From Luteitalea sp. (GTDB lineage: Bacteria; Acidobacteriota; Vicinamibacteria; Vicinamibacterales; Vicinamibacteraceae), in NCBI GenBank assembly GCA_009377495.1, contig WHTZ01000051.1:1-47842 (forward strand): a stretch of DNA of 47,842 nt. The letters run 5' to 3'. A model generated the notes under the pieces. The model was not told where the DNA came from and ran no database searches. It saw nothing but the letters and a program-made list of their open reading frames with translations. Position 1 is the first letter of the stretch, and every line of letters starts with the position of its first letter. The translations under genes were made by a program, and so were the position numbers. Positions 16,384-25,103 of the stretch are shown piece after piece.

Positions 16384-17616
16384 ATGATGCGTGCCGTGCT
16401 GTTCGCTGGGCTGGTTGCGGCGACACTTGCCAGCCCTGTCTCCTCGGACGCGCCCCGATACCAGGAGCGCTTCATATTCCCAGCGACGCCGGGCCGGGGC
16501 CACGTGCACGCCTCATCGGTGATCGAGACACCTTCCGGCGGTCTCATCGCGGCGTGGTACGAGAACGGAGATCCTCGAGAGCACGACCATTATCTGGGCA
16601 CCGACGCGGACAAGCGTTCCGACGTACGCATTGGTGCGGCACGTCTCCCTCCCGGCGCGTCGACCTGGGCCGAGCCATTCGTCATCTCCGATACCTTCGG
16701 CGTATCGGACAACAATCCAATGTTGGCCGTCGATGCGGCCAAGCGCCTGTGGCTGATTCACCCAACGATGTTGACAGTGCCCGAACGGACGTGGGGAAGC
16801 GCCCTGCTGCAGTACAAAGTGTCATCCGACTACCAGGGGTCTGGTCCGCCGCGATGGGACGTGGAACGCATCCTCGTGATCCATCCGAATGGTCTCGACG
16901 AGGTCGTGGCGCGAGCAGCCGCCGAGCTGCGGCGGCACGGGGACGAGCAACTGGAGCGGGCTGCGGCTCTCGTGGATCGTCTGAACGACCCGTTCGCGCG
17001 TCGCCTCGGCTGGATGCCTGGGACACATCCGCTCGTGCTCCCAGACGGCGGGCTGTTGGTGCCGATCGCCAACGAGAACTTCAACGCGGCGGCAATGGCG
17101 ATGACGCGCGATGGTGGCGAAACCTGGGAGATGTCACAGACAGTCCCCGGCCTTGGCGTCATCCAGCCCTCGGTGGTCCGCTTGTCCGACGGACGCCTAG
17201 CCGCGTACTTCCGCGATGCGCGGGGCGAGGGGCGCATCCTTCACAGCGAGTCCGCCGACGGTGGTATCACGTGGTCGGCGCCAGTCGTGACTGATCTGCC
17301 AAACCCGGGTAGCCGCGTCGAGGCCGTGACGCTGCAGAACGGTCACGTTGCGCTCGTCTACAACGACAAGGAGGAGCGCCCGCGGGATCGCCTCGCCGTT
17401 TCGATCTCGACCGACGACGGCAAGACGTGGCGCTGGACGAGGCACCTGGCCAATACGCCGGGCGAACGGTTCGATTATCCATCGATCATCCAAGCGCGTG
17501 ATGGCTCACTACACGTGACCTACAGCTATAACCTGAGAACGATCAAGCACGTCGCCTTCGACGAGGCGTGGGTACAAGAAGAGAGTGGAACGGGAACCTC
17601 CAAGGAGTCGCGATGA
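16384..17616 (+). CDS. Exo-alpha-sialidase / BNR-repeat hydrolase, secreted
   Basis: A 410-residue protein with AAGGAGG six bases before ATG 16384. A signal peptide (MMRAVLFAGLVAATLASPVSS) is followed by a six-bladed propeller of the BNR_2/sialidase type. Three Asp-box motifs are visible: TRDGGETW, SADGGITW and STDDGKTW. The DYPSIIQARDGSLHVTYSYN stretch near the C terminus is characteristic of this family. Such enzymes release sialic acid, or in related proteins other acidic sugars. An arginine triad could not be confirmed by eye. Its stop overlaps the start of the next, deleted sialidase copy (ATGA). Sialic acid release would fit the NanA-like (DapA superfamily) enzyme and the symporter nearby. 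Confidence 0.82.
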   Translation: MMRAVLFAGLVAATLASPVSSDAPRYQERFIFPATPGRGHVHASSVIETPSGGLIAAWYENGDPREHDHYLGTDADKRSDVRIGAARLPPGASTWAEPFVISDTFGVSDNNPMLAVDAAKRLWLIHPTMLTVPERTWGSALLQYKVSSDYQGSGPPRWDVERILVIHPNGLDEVVARAAAELRRHGDEQLERAAALVDRLNDPFARRLGWMPGTHPLVLPDGGLLVPIANENFNAAAMAMTRDGGETWEMSQTVPGLGVIQPSVVRLSDGRLAAYFRDARGEGRILHSESADGGITWSAPVVTDLPNPGSRVEAVTLQNGHVALVYNDKEERPRDRLAVSISTDDGKTWRWTRHLANTPGERFDYPSIIQARDGSLHVTYSYNLRTIKHVAFDEAWVQEESGTGTSKESR

Positions 17617-17977
17617 AGAGCAGGAAGCCGACCCTGACGTGCGTTGGTGTCGCGGCCCTCGTGCTGTCGAGTGCCTCTGTCGTCCCGGGACAGAGGCCGC
17701 CACCTCGAGATGTCGAGCACGTGATTGTGTTCCGCGAGCCGGGACGCTACGCGGGCTGGCCGGCCAACCACGGCATTTGGGCGTGGGGTAATGAGATTGT
17801 CGTGGGTTTCTCCGCCGGGCATATGGATCCGGCGACGAAGGAGGGGCCGCCACGTCGTCACCCGATCGACCGCAGCCGACCCGAGGAGCATCTCTTGGCG
17901 TGTACTACTACAACGACCATTCAGGGCCAGAGCGTTACATTGCGTCCACAATCTGGGACGGGGACTTGCCGCAGTGA
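17613..17977 (+). pseudogene. Sialidase-like gene with large internal deletion and frameshift
   Basis: The ATG at 17613 overlaps the previous stop (ATGA). The first ~95 codons are a secreted sialidase-like N terminus: a signal peptide ending near VVPGQ, then HVIVFREPGRYAGWPANHGIW and IDRSRPEEHLLA. At about 17900 the frame changes abruptly. In the next frame GVYYYNDHSGPERYIASTIW, a typical sialidase C terminus, runs to TGA 17975-17977. The middle, roughly 250 residues, has been removed. The fusion point keeps neither frame nor any Asp-box. It was probably a second sialidase in an operon with the intact one. Confidence 0.8.
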
Positions 17978-17982
17978 CTCCC

Positions 17983-18024
17983 AGCCTTGTCACACCAGCC
18001 TTGTCACATTAGCCTTGTCACATT
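17983..18024. repeat. Three tandem 14-bp repeats
   Basis: The unit AGCCTTGTCACATT occurs at 17997-18010 and 18011-18024, with a variant ending in CC at 17983-17996. The array begins 5 bp after the stop of the deleted sialidase gene and lies in the leader region of the symporter gene. It may be a slippage product or the trace of the deletion; no function is evident. Confidence 0.85.
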
Positions 18025-18122
18025 GGGGTTGACTGCGGTGCCGCCGGTGGTCACACTCCCTAGCTGCTAACACGTCGCTCCCTATCGGCAGCCCATAGTC
18101 TCCGAATTGTAGGTTCGCCACC

Positions 18123-19832
18123 ATGCAAATCGCCGCTGCAGACTGGATCGTGCTGATCGGCTACATGATTGTGATTGCCGCCATCGGCATTATCGTCGGC
18201 CTGAAGGTTCGAGACACGGAGCACTATTTCCTCGGCAAACGAGCGTTCGGACCTTGGCTGATGATTGGACAGAGCTTTGGTATCGGCACGCACGCCGAAA
18301 TGCCGGTGTCGCTGGCCGGGGCCGTCTACAGCATGGGGTTCTCGGGTATCTGGTTTCAGTGGAAGAACCTGTTTGCCACGCCATTTTATTGGGTCTTCGC
18401 GCCGGTCTTTCGCCGAATTCGCCGAACCACCGTGGCCGAATTGACCGAGGACCGCTACGGTCCCTGGATGGGAGCCATCTACACGGTCTTTGCGCTGTGC
18501 TTTTTCACCATCAACACGGCCGGCATGCTCAAAGGGGCGGGGAAGGTCATCAATCAGGCGGTGGGAGGCGATGTCGGCGTGAACGCGATCGTGATTGGGA
18601 TGACCGTCATCTTCATCCTGTACAGCTTTATCGGCGGACTCGTCGCGTCAGCGTGGACGGACCTGTTTCAGGGGGTGCTCATCATTGCCTTGTCATTCCT
18701 GCTGATTCCGCTCGGCTGGGGCGTTGTCGGGGGGCTGTCGGGCATGCGGGAAAGCGTCGATCCGGTCTACTTCTCCCTTGCGACGCCGGAGGGCATCAGT
18801 GCCTGGGTGATCGCGGTCCTGACACTCAACGGGCTGATTGGCATCATGGCGCAACCGCACATGCTGGCTGCCGTGGGTACCGGCCGGGACGAGCGGACCT
18901 GCCGTATCGGCTTTTTCTATGGGAACTACGTCAAGCGTGTCTGCACGGTGGGCTGGGCGCTCGTCGGACTGATGGTCGCCGTCCTGGTGGCGAAGGGCAC
19001 CTTCGGCGTGACCGAGCTCGTCGATCCCGAAGACGCCTTTGGATTTGCGTGTCGGCATCTGTTGTTCCCCGGCGCGTTGGGCTTGCTGATTGCCAGCGTG
19101 ATGGCCGCCAACATGTCGACCTGTTCGGCCTTCATGGTCGACAGCGGCGCCCTGTTCACCCAGGGCTTCTATCGCCAGCACTTCGCGCGCGGCCGCGACG
19201 ACCGCCACTATCTTTGGGTGGGGCGCCTTTCTGGTTTTGCGATCACCATGGTGGGTGTGCTGTACGCTATGTTTCTGATCGACCGCGTGCTGTACTCCTT
19301 TCTCCTGACCGAGACCATGGCCAGTTACATGGGGATCAGCATTATGGGAGGCATCGTGTGGTCTCGAGCGAACCGGTGGGGCGCGCTGGCGAGTTTGGTG
19401 GCTGCGCTGACGACCAATTTTTCGCTCTACGCCTGGATGGGAGAACGCCTGGACCATTGGGATCCCAATGTCTTTCTCGTGTCCCTGCTGGCGGGGATTG
19501 GCGCGCTCGTAGCGGTCAGCCTGCTGACCTCACGCGAGCCCCTTACCCGCGTCAACGCGTTCTTTGGGCGCTTGCAGACGCCCTCCCGCGCGAACCCAAT
19601 CTCGGTGACGAGCGAGGCGCTCGATCGGGAGCACTTTACGAGTCCGCTGCCACAGTCCGAGGCCGCGCTGCACGGCGAGCAATCGCTCCTGGTCAATCTT
19701 CTTCAGCTTCGCAAGGGGGCCGCCGGGAGCGGCATCCTCAGGGCTTACCGCGTCGACCTCGGTGGTCTTGCCTGGGGCTGGTTCCTCGCCCTCCTATTGG
19801 TGGTTCTGACAGGCGTATTCCTGGCGCTCTAG
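18123..19832 (+). CDS. Sodium:solute symporter (SSS family), intact
   Basis: A 569-residue inner-membrane transporter with about 13 hydrophobic segments, beginning with DWIVLIGYMIVIAAIGIIVGL. The SSS hallmark GLKVRDTEHYFLGKR follows the first helix, and the core continues through FSGIWFQWKNLF and MAANMSTCSAFMVDSGALF in the region carrying sodium-site residues. No strong ribosome binding site precedes ATG 18123. The protein carries an extended soluble tail (about 480-550) before a last hydrophobic segment. SSS members import sugars, sialic acid, carboxylates or amino acids with sodium. Next to sialidase genes and an IclR regulator, import of sialic acid or another sugar acid is plausible. Confidence 0.9.
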   Translation: MQIAAADWIVLIGYMIVIAAIGIIVGLKVRDTEHYFLGKRAFGPWLMIGQSFGIGTHAEMPVSLAGAVYSMGFSGIWFQWKNLFATPFYWVFAPVFRRIRRTTVAELTEDRYGPWMGAIYTVFALCFFTINTAGMLKGAGKVINQAVGGDVGVNAIVIGMTVIFILYSFIGGLVASAWTDLFQGVLIIALSFLLIPLGWGVVGGLSGMRESVDPVYFSLATPEGISAWVIAVLTLNGLIGIMAQPHMLAAVGTGRDERTCRIGFFYGNYVKRVCTVGWALVGLMVAVLVAKGTFGVTELVDPEDAFGFACRHLLFPGALGLLIASVMAANMSTCSAFMVDSGALFTQGFYRQHFARGRDDRHYLWVGRLSGFAITMVGVLYAMFLIDRVLYSFLLTETMASYMGISIMGGIVWSRANRWGALASLVAALTTNFSLYAWMGERLDHWDPNVFLVSLLAGIGALVAVSLLTSREPLTRVNAFFGRLQTPSRANPISVTSEALDREHFTSPLPQSEAALHGEQSLLVNLLQLRKGAAGSGILRAYRVDLGGLAWGWFLALLLVVLTGVFLAL

Positions 19833-19941
19833 GTGCCGACCAGGCGGACGCCGCCACGCTCGCCGCAAAATTGTCGCTGCTTATTTTCAGACGCTCGACT
19901 TAACGCTTTACTTCGCTGTCGATTCCCTGTAGCTTCCGTTG

Positions 19942-20826
19942 ATGCGGTCGGTGGTTCCGCTCATGCAGGGTAAGCAGCTCAAGAATAGCAAGACAACGAC
20001 AGCAACCGTCGTCGTACGCCGGCGTCGGCCGAAGGTGCGCCCGTCGGGGCTGGATGCGACCGAGACAGTCGCCGGCGAATACCACTCCAAGGCGATCGGG
20101 CGGGCACTGACCGTGCTCGAGTGTTTCCCCGACGCGGAGACCGCGCTGAGCCTGTCGGAGATTGCCATCACGAGTGGCTTCCCGGAATCGTCGCTCTTCC
20201 GCGTGCTGGCCACGCTCGAGAGTCGCAGCTATCTACTCCGCAATGCGGACGGATCGTACCGGCTCGCACCGAAGATGGTCGACGGCCTCGTCTATGAGCG
20301 CGCGGAGACGACGCGCAAGCGGATCCATCCGTTGCTCGATCAGCTCAACCGGCGCTTCAACGAGACCACGAGCATGGCGTTCCTCTTCGGCGACCGCATT
20401 CAGGTGATCGATGTCATCGAAGCCGTGCAGGACGTGCGCGCCACCAACGTGCTCGGTAAGACGCTCCCGCCACACTGCAGCTCGATGGCCAAGGCGATTA
20501 CGGCGTTTCAGCCGCGAGAGCGCATCGACCGGATCCTGCAGGTCTACGGTCTTATTCGCCTGACCGACAAGACGACCGTGGACCGACTGGCCATCCTCGC
20601 AGAGTACGACCGGATCCGCGAGCAGGGGTGGGCCCAGGAGCACGAAGAGTCGGCTGCTGGCATTTGTTGTTACGGCGCTCCGCTGTTCGACGAGCGGCGC
20701 CGCGTCGTGGCTGCCATCAGCATCATCTGTCCCCTGATTCGAATCGGTCACGAACGCGAGGCGGAGATTCTCGAGGCGCTGCTCGAGATCTCACGTGGGA
20801 CGACTGTTTCGCTGCACTCCCACTGA
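19942..20826 (+). CDS. IclR-family transcriptional regulator (second)
   Basis: An IclR protein of about 294 residues. TTG 19939, ATG 19942 and ATG 19963 are possible starts; none has a strong ribosome binding site. A basic N-terminal extension (VVVRRRRPKVRP) precedes the winged helix-turn-helix (AIGRALTVLECF, SGFPESSLFRVLATLESRSYL, about residues 50-110). The effector domain includes GKTLPPHCSSMAKAITAF, EQGWAQEHEESAAGICCYGAPLF and AISIICPLIRIG. The pattern closely parallels the first IclR gene. Its 3' end overlaps the truncated symporter on the other strand by about 35 bp. Likely targets are the symporter upstream or the OtnK/PdxA2 pair downstream (inference). Confidence 0.9.
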   Translation: MRSVVPLMQGKQLKNSKTTTATVVVRRRRPKVRPSGLDATETVAGEYHSKAIGRALTVLECFPDAETALSLSEIAITSGFPESSLFRVLATLESRSYLLRNADGSYRLAPKMVDGLVYERAETTRKRIHPLLDQLNRRFNETTSMAFLFGDRIQVIDVIEAVQDVRATNVLGKTLPPHCSSMAKAITAFQPRERIDRILQVYGLIRLTDKTTVDRLAILAEYDRIREQGWAQEHEESAAGICCYGAPLFDERRRVVAAISIICPLIRIGHEREAEILEALLEISRGTTVSLHSH

Positions 20827-21720
20827 GCCTGGCTCTTGCGTCTCGAGCGCTACGACCTGCTGCTTTCCCGGCGCATCCCAAACCGTCAGCCCCGTCAGAT
20901 CAGGCTGGTGACCGCCTAGCGTAACACTCGTCGCGTACCCCACCGCGAACAGCACGACATGGCTGAAGATGCCAATCAGCAACGCGTTCATGGAGAAGTT
21001 GAATCCCAAGTCGAGCTTCAGCGGCCCGGTCGCCGTGGCCCAGCCGACGAACAGCAGCGAGGCGAGGATGCCCGTGTAGGCTCCCGCGCGTGTACCGCGG
21101 CGCGTGAAGAAGCCGAGCGCGAACAAGCCCAACATGCCGGCCGCAATGACCGATACCGAGACGACGACAACTTCGTACGCTGCCGTCGATCGCGTCAGCG
21201 TCAGTGCCAACGCGGCCGCCGTGGAGAGTGCTCCGCTCGCGAGCACTGCGGCACGGCCGAACCAGAGCCGCGCCCTGTCAGACGTGTGCGGCAGCGCCCG
21301 GGCGAAATAGTCCTGGGTCGCGACCGCCGCTACGCTGTTCAGGTCTGCGCTGACCGACGACATGGCGGCTGAGAGCAGCGCCGCGAGGATGAGCCCAATG
21401 AGCCCCGGCGGCAGTTGGGTGGCAATGAAGTACGGCAGGACTGTGTCCGGCTTGGCTTCGACCCCCGCAGGGATCGAGATATCCATGGTCTGATAGAAGC
21501 CCCAGAGACACGCGCCGACCGCGGCGAAGGCAAACCACACGGGCACTGTGGTGAGCACACCCATCATCGCGCCGCGGCGCGCATCGGCGTCCGATCGCGC
21601 CACCAGATAGCGTTGCACCATGCTCTGTTCGGTGGCGTACATGCGTCCGAAGTGCAGCAGACCGGCCAGCAGAAAGATCCACGCCGTGGCGCGGTCGAAG
21701 TAGAGCGTATGCCAGCTGGT
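20791..21720 (-). pseudogene. Sodium:solute symporter lacking its N-terminal half
   Basis: From the fusion point at about 21720 the frame encodes roughly 305 residues of an SSS transporter beginning at WHTLYFDRATAWIFLL. It passes through LHFGRMYATEQSMVQRYL, FIATQLPPGLIGLILAALLSAAMSSVSADLNS (the conserved helix carrying sodium-site serines) and GTRAGAYTGILASLLF. About the first 200 residues, including the first five helices, are absent, so transport is not expected. Immediately upstream, in another frame, lies the N-terminal fragment of a DUF6807 gene; the two were joined by deletion. An intact SSS gene lies at 18123-19832. Confidence 0.82.
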
Positions 21721-21925
21721 CCGCATACACGTAGTCGGCGAATGGCCGTCCGCCGATCTCAATGTGCAGCACATTGGGCTCGTGCCGGAATGAGACGGCC
21801 GGTTGGTCCGGCGTCTCGGCCGCTCCCAGGGCGTTCATCCCCTTGGAGCTCGCAGAGCCCCACAACACCACACCAAATGTCACGCTCAGCGCCAGCGCAA
21901 GAAACCAACGTCGAGATTTCACCAT
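21718..21925 (-). pseudogene. N-terminal fragment of a DUF6807 (PmoA-like) gene
   Basis: ATG 21925 starts a signal peptide (KSRRWFLALALSVTFGVV) followed by VSFRHEPNVLHIEIGGRPFADYVYAD. This matches the first strands of DUF6807/PmoA-family proteins (compare VLVEVDGKPFTTFYVGG in the intact gene at 41302-42336). After about 68 residues it runs into symporter sequence at about 21720. The conserved DHPHH region is missing. A GGAG eight bases upstream, supplied by the preceding aldolase fragment, could still drive translation. Confidence 0.72.
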
Positions 21926-22365
21926 GTGTATCGCTCTCCGTTGATCTGTTGCTGCGCTTCCGACAGGTTTTCGACGAGCCCATAGCGCATCGCTCGCGAG
22001 ACGCTGAATGTTCCACGTGCACCCAGCGGCGCGAACCGGGCTTCCGCAACCAGGCCTTGCAGCACTTCGGGCGAGTTGGCCATCGGCACGTCGATGATGT
22101 CGGGTCCGCACTCGGCGGCCTTCAACACGCTCTCACGCCGATAGTCGGGCACGCGAATCATCGTCAGCAGGCCGAGCGCCTGCGCGATACGACACAGATC
22201 TGCCGCCTCAGCGAACGAGATCGGCGCATGCTCCATCTCAATCCAAGCCGCGTCGTAGCCCACGTGGGCAGCAATCTCGATGAAGATGGGGTCGTAGAAG
22301 TATGCGGCGACGCCCAGGAGCGGCTTGCCGTCGTTGGCGGACAGTCGGCGTTGAAGTCGAGTCAT
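21919..22365 (-). pseudogene. HpcH/HpaI-family aldolase truncated at its C terminus
   Basis: The catalytic domain begins near ATG 22365 (MTRLQRRLS); ATG 22383 is an alternative, and the frame stays open to 22551 through promoter-like sequence. Family motifs present are VGYDAAWIEMEHAPISF, then VPDYRRESVLKAAECGPDII and RGTFSVSRAMRYG. The protein then stops after INGERYTW, exactly where the metal-binding glutamate segment (IETxxA) and the GxDxIFIGPxDL motif should follow. About 100 residues are missing, replaced by the start of the DUF6807 fragment. Without the glutamate and aspartate ligands it is probably inactive. Confidence 0.78.
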
Positions 22366-22495
22366 AGCGAACAAACGGAGCATGCTTGCGTGCGTGCGTG
22401 CGTTGGCCTCGATGACGCGCGGATTGAGGCGCGCGGCGGCGCCGACCCGAGAAAATGCGGGGTCAAGAGACGGATTGTGTTTCAAAAGTCGCTCA

Positions 22496-22537
22496 AGATT
22501 AGCAATATTATGAAAAATGTCAATCTGTATTTTCGTA
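22496..22537 (-). promoter_or_regulatory. Candidate promoter with overlapping dyad upstream of the truncated aldolase
   Basis: On the minus strand a consensus TTGACA (22523-22518) and a TAATCT hexamer (22501-22496) are 16 bp apart. The opposing arms TATGAAAA (22509-22516) and TTTTCGTA (22530-22537) bracket the -35. The arrangement is that of a repressor operator and its half-site resembles the TGAAA dyad at 1769-1787. It supports an aldolase start at 22383 or 22365 rather than 22551. Confidence 0.35.
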
Positions 22538-22759
22538 TCATGAGGGGTCATGATGGCGAGAATCAGGGTAGCGTTGTCTGCGAACGTGTCTCAACTTTGG
22601 CAGTGCGGTGGCTGATGGGGCGCGGCCGAGCGTGTGACACTGAGTAACGAGATGCAGATGGCGTCATAACTGAAAAGACTGCTTTGCAATTTCCAACTAT
22701 AAACGCTACCGTCGGGCGGGCCTCGTAGCCGTCTGACGCCAGTTTGCGGAAGGTCAAAG

Positions 22760-24007
22760 ATGTCAGGTAGTGACGGCGTGACATGCGTGATAGTGGCCGA
22801 CGACCTGACCGGGGCGGCCGACGCGTGCGCGCCCTTCGTCGGGCGCGGCCTCTCGGGAGTCGTGATGCTTGGCGTCTCGTCGCGCGCACCTGAGGCGGAC
22901 GTTGTCGCTATCAGCACGGAGAGCCGCAGCCTATCGTCTACGGAAGCGGCCGAGCGCGTACGCGCCGCGAGCGAGCGCTTCTCGCCCGATCGCGCACATG
23001 CGGTACGCTTCAAGAAGATCGATTCGACCCTGCGCGGTCATATAGGCGCCGAGGTTGCGGCGGCCATGGTGGCGTGGAACGCGAGCCGAGCGATCGTCGC
23101 GCCCGCGTTTCCCCGCATGGGACGTACGGTGACCCGCGGGATGCTGCAGGTCGCATGGGGTGATGCGCCAGACGTGGATTCACCGCGGGGTCACATACCT
23201 ACGTTGCTCGCCACGCAGGGTCTTCAAGACTGCCGTCTCGTGACGCGGCCCGCGCACGAGCCGTCTCTGGATCAATGGGCGAGCGCGATGGAGTCGGCGC
23301 TGCGGAGCGGTCGTCGCGTGATTGTGTGCGACAGCGTGCACGATGGAGACCTGGATGCGATCGTGCATGCGGCGTGGGCCGAGCGTGTGCTGTGGGTTGG
23401 CTCGGCTGGTCTTGCAGCAGCGCTCGCGCGGCGCCTTGCAGACTTGCAGGAGAGAGCCCGTTCGCCCATCGTCTTGGGACCACCTGGTCGTGCAGGATGT
23501 GCGGAACAGGGTTCGGTCGTCTTCTGGATCGGCTCCAAGCAGGCCGTGACCCTCCAGCAGCGTCAATGCGTGTTGAGCGACAGCGGATCTCGCGTCCTTG
23601 CGCTGAGTGCTGCGGATGTGGACGCGCTGAACCGGCATCTCCACGAGGGACGTCACGTGCTCGTGGATGTGGGCCCGACGGTGCCAGACGAAGTGCTGGC
23701 GCCATGCGTGCACGTCGTGGCCAACCATCGCATTGCCGGTTTCGTGATGTCTGGCGGCGATACGGCGGCCCGAATGTGCCGCGCGCTTGGCGTCGACGCG
23801 ATCGACCTGGGTGGCGAAGTGTCGAGCGGGATTCCGTGGGGCTGGCTCCACCCCAGCGCGGCCACTACCGCGCTGGGGACCCCGGGGCTGTCGGGGTGCA
23901 CTCGGCAGCGTTGGCCGGTCGTGTTGAAGGCCGGGGGCTTTGGGCGCCCCGACGCATTCGTTCAGGCGTTGACGTTTCTCACAGCAGGTGGCGGAAATGA
24001 CACCTGA
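22760..24007 (+). CDS. Four-carbon acid sugar kinase (DUF1537 family, OtnK/DtnK-like)
   Basis: A 415-residue kinase with GGAAGG seven bases before ATG 22760. The N-terminal sugar-acid-binding domain opens with VIVADDLTGAADACAPF (the DDLTGA signature at residues 14-19) and contains KIDSTLRGHIGAE and the PAFPRMGRTVTRG motif. The C-terminal nucleotide-binding domain has FVMSGGDTAARMCRALG and LGGEVSSGIPWG. Characterised members phosphorylate D-threonate, D-erythronate, L-threonate or 3-oxo-tetronate at C4 in the cytoplasm. The downstream PdxA2-like gene points to the threonate/erythronate branch, in which the 4-phosphate is oxidised and decarboxylated to dihydroxyacetone phosphate. The gene looks intact. 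Confidence 0.88.
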   Translation: MSGSDGVTCVIVADDLTGAADACAPFVGRGLSGVVMLGVSSRAPEADVVAISTESRSLSSTEAAERVRAASERFSPDRAHAVRFKKIDSTLRGHIGAEVAAAMVAWNASRAIVAPAFPRMGRTVTRGMLQVAWGDAPDVDSPRGHIPTLLATQGLQDCRLVTRPAHEPSLDQWASAMESALRSGRRVIVCDSVHDGDLDAIVHAAWAERVLWVGSAGLAAALARRLADLQERARSPIVLGPPGRAGCAEQGSVVFWIGSKQAVTLQQRQCVLSDSGSRVLALSAADVDALNRHLHEGRHVLVDVGPTVPDEVLAPCVHVVANHRIAGFVMSGGDTAARMCRALGVDAIDLGGEVSSGIPWGWLHPSAATTALGTPGLSGCTRQRWPVVLKAGGFGRPDAFVQALTFLTAGGGNDT

Positions 24008-24096
24008 AGCAGCGAACGAGTGGGACGGCCCTCGTGTTTCGGAGCTCGTGAGACACCGACGCGTGTCCCCGTTTTCCTCGGTGAATGGCAGAGGTC

Positions 24097-25098
24097 ATGT
24101 CTGAAGAACGTCGCGCACAGCCAGCGATCGCCGTGACCATTGGTGACCCCGCCGGCATCGGCGCTGAGGTCGTCGTCAAGGCGCTGTCCGACCCCGCCGT
24201 AGCGCCGCTGGCGCGATGGGTGATCGTGGGCGACCAGGCGCTACTCGATCGAGCGCGCGATGTCAGCGGAGTGGATGTGGCATCGCTGGAGACGGTGACG
24301 GTCAGTCACGTTGATGCGATCAATGGATCGACCGTTGTTCCGGGGAAGCTCGATGCAGCGTGCGGTCGAGCCGCTGTGACCTACGTCCGGGAGGCAACCG
24401 AGATGTGCCTGCGGCAGGAAGCAGTCGCCCTGGTCACCGCACCGGTCAACAAGGAGGCCGTCGCGCTCTCGGGCGTACCGTTCTCCGGCCACACCGAGTA
24501 CATCGCCGAGCTGTGCGGTGGCGCGGACTCCCGCATGATGCTCACGAACCGGTGCCTGTCGGTGGTTCACGTGACGACGCATGTCGCTCTGCGCGAGGCG
24601 TGCAACGCCACGGCGGCGCGTATCGTCCGCACGATCACGCTCGGCCACGAGGCGATGGCGTGGCTCGGGCGGACGGAGCCCAGGATCGCCGTCGCGGGGC
24701 TGAACCCGCATGCAGGCGAGCACGGGTTGTTCGGACGGGAGGAGCAGGAGACGATCCAGCGGGCGATCGAGACGGTGTGCGCGCAAGGCATCCGGTGCGA
24801 AGGCCCCTTCGCGCCGGACACCATCTTCCTGGAGGCGTGGCGCGGACAGTGGGATCTCGTGGTGGCCATGTATCACGACCAGGGTCACATTCCCATGAAA
24901 TTGCTCGATTTCGCCAACACGGTCAACGTGACGTTGGGCATCCCCATCATCCGCACGTCGGTGGATCACGGCACGGCCTTCGATATTGCCGGCCGAAATC
25001 TTGCCGATCCGACCAGCATGAAAGCGGCGCTGCGACTCGCGGCCCACATGGCAGGCCGACGCGCAGCCACGCACGCCGCGCCGGCGGTCGGTCTCTAG
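24097..25098 (+). CDS. PdxA2-like 4-phospho-D-threonate/erythronate dehydrogenase (PdxA family)
   Basis: About 333 residues from ATG 24097 (AGAGG upstream); ATG 24085 is the alternative. The family catalyses NAD-dependent oxidation and decarboxylation of 4-phosphohydroxy acids. Motifs in order: VTIGDPAGIGAEVVVKAL, VTAPVNKEAVALSGVPFSGH (substrate site and first metal histidine), MMLTNRCLSVVHVTTHVAL, LNPHAGEHGLFG, YHDQGHIPMKLLDF (second histidine) and TSVDHGTAFDIAG (third histidine). Biosynthetic PdxA of vitamin B6 synthesis shares all of these. Its place 90 bp after a DUF1537 kinase, with no other B6 genes, supports the PdxA2 catabolic role. The two genes give a complete route from a four-carbon sugar acid to dihydroxyacetone phosphate. 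Confidence 0.87.
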   Translation: MSEERRAQPAIAVTIGDPAGIGAEVVVKALSDPAVAPLARWVIVGDQALLDRARDVSGVDVASLETVTVSHVDAINGSTVVPGKLDAACGRAAVTYVREATEMCLRQEAVALVTAPVNKEAVALSGVPFSGHTEYIAELCGGADSRMMLTNRCLSVVHVTTHVALREACNATAARIVRTITLGHEAMAWLGRTEPRIAVAGLNPHAGEHGLFGREEQETIQRAIETVCAQGIRCEGPFAPDTIFLEAWRGQWDLVVAMYHDQGHIPMKLLDFANTVNVTLGIPIIRTSVDHGTAFDIAGRNLADPTSMKAALRLAAHMAGRRAATHAAPAVGL

Positions 25099-25103
25099 AC
25101 ATC

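Noticed and set aside
15864..17294. A 476-codon plus-strand frame over the sialidase region
   Set aside because: It crosses a receptor remnant and the sialidase in a different frame and has shadow-like composition.
18254..19903. A 549-codon plus-strand frame overlapping the sodium symporter
   Set aside because: It is a GC-driven shadow rich in Arg and Gly with no hydrophobic segments; the symporter frame has clear family motifs.
22366..22551. Longer HpaI aldolase starting at ATG 22551
   Set aside because: This region holds a consensus -35, a -10 candidate and a dyad, and its translation is unlike aldolase N termini.
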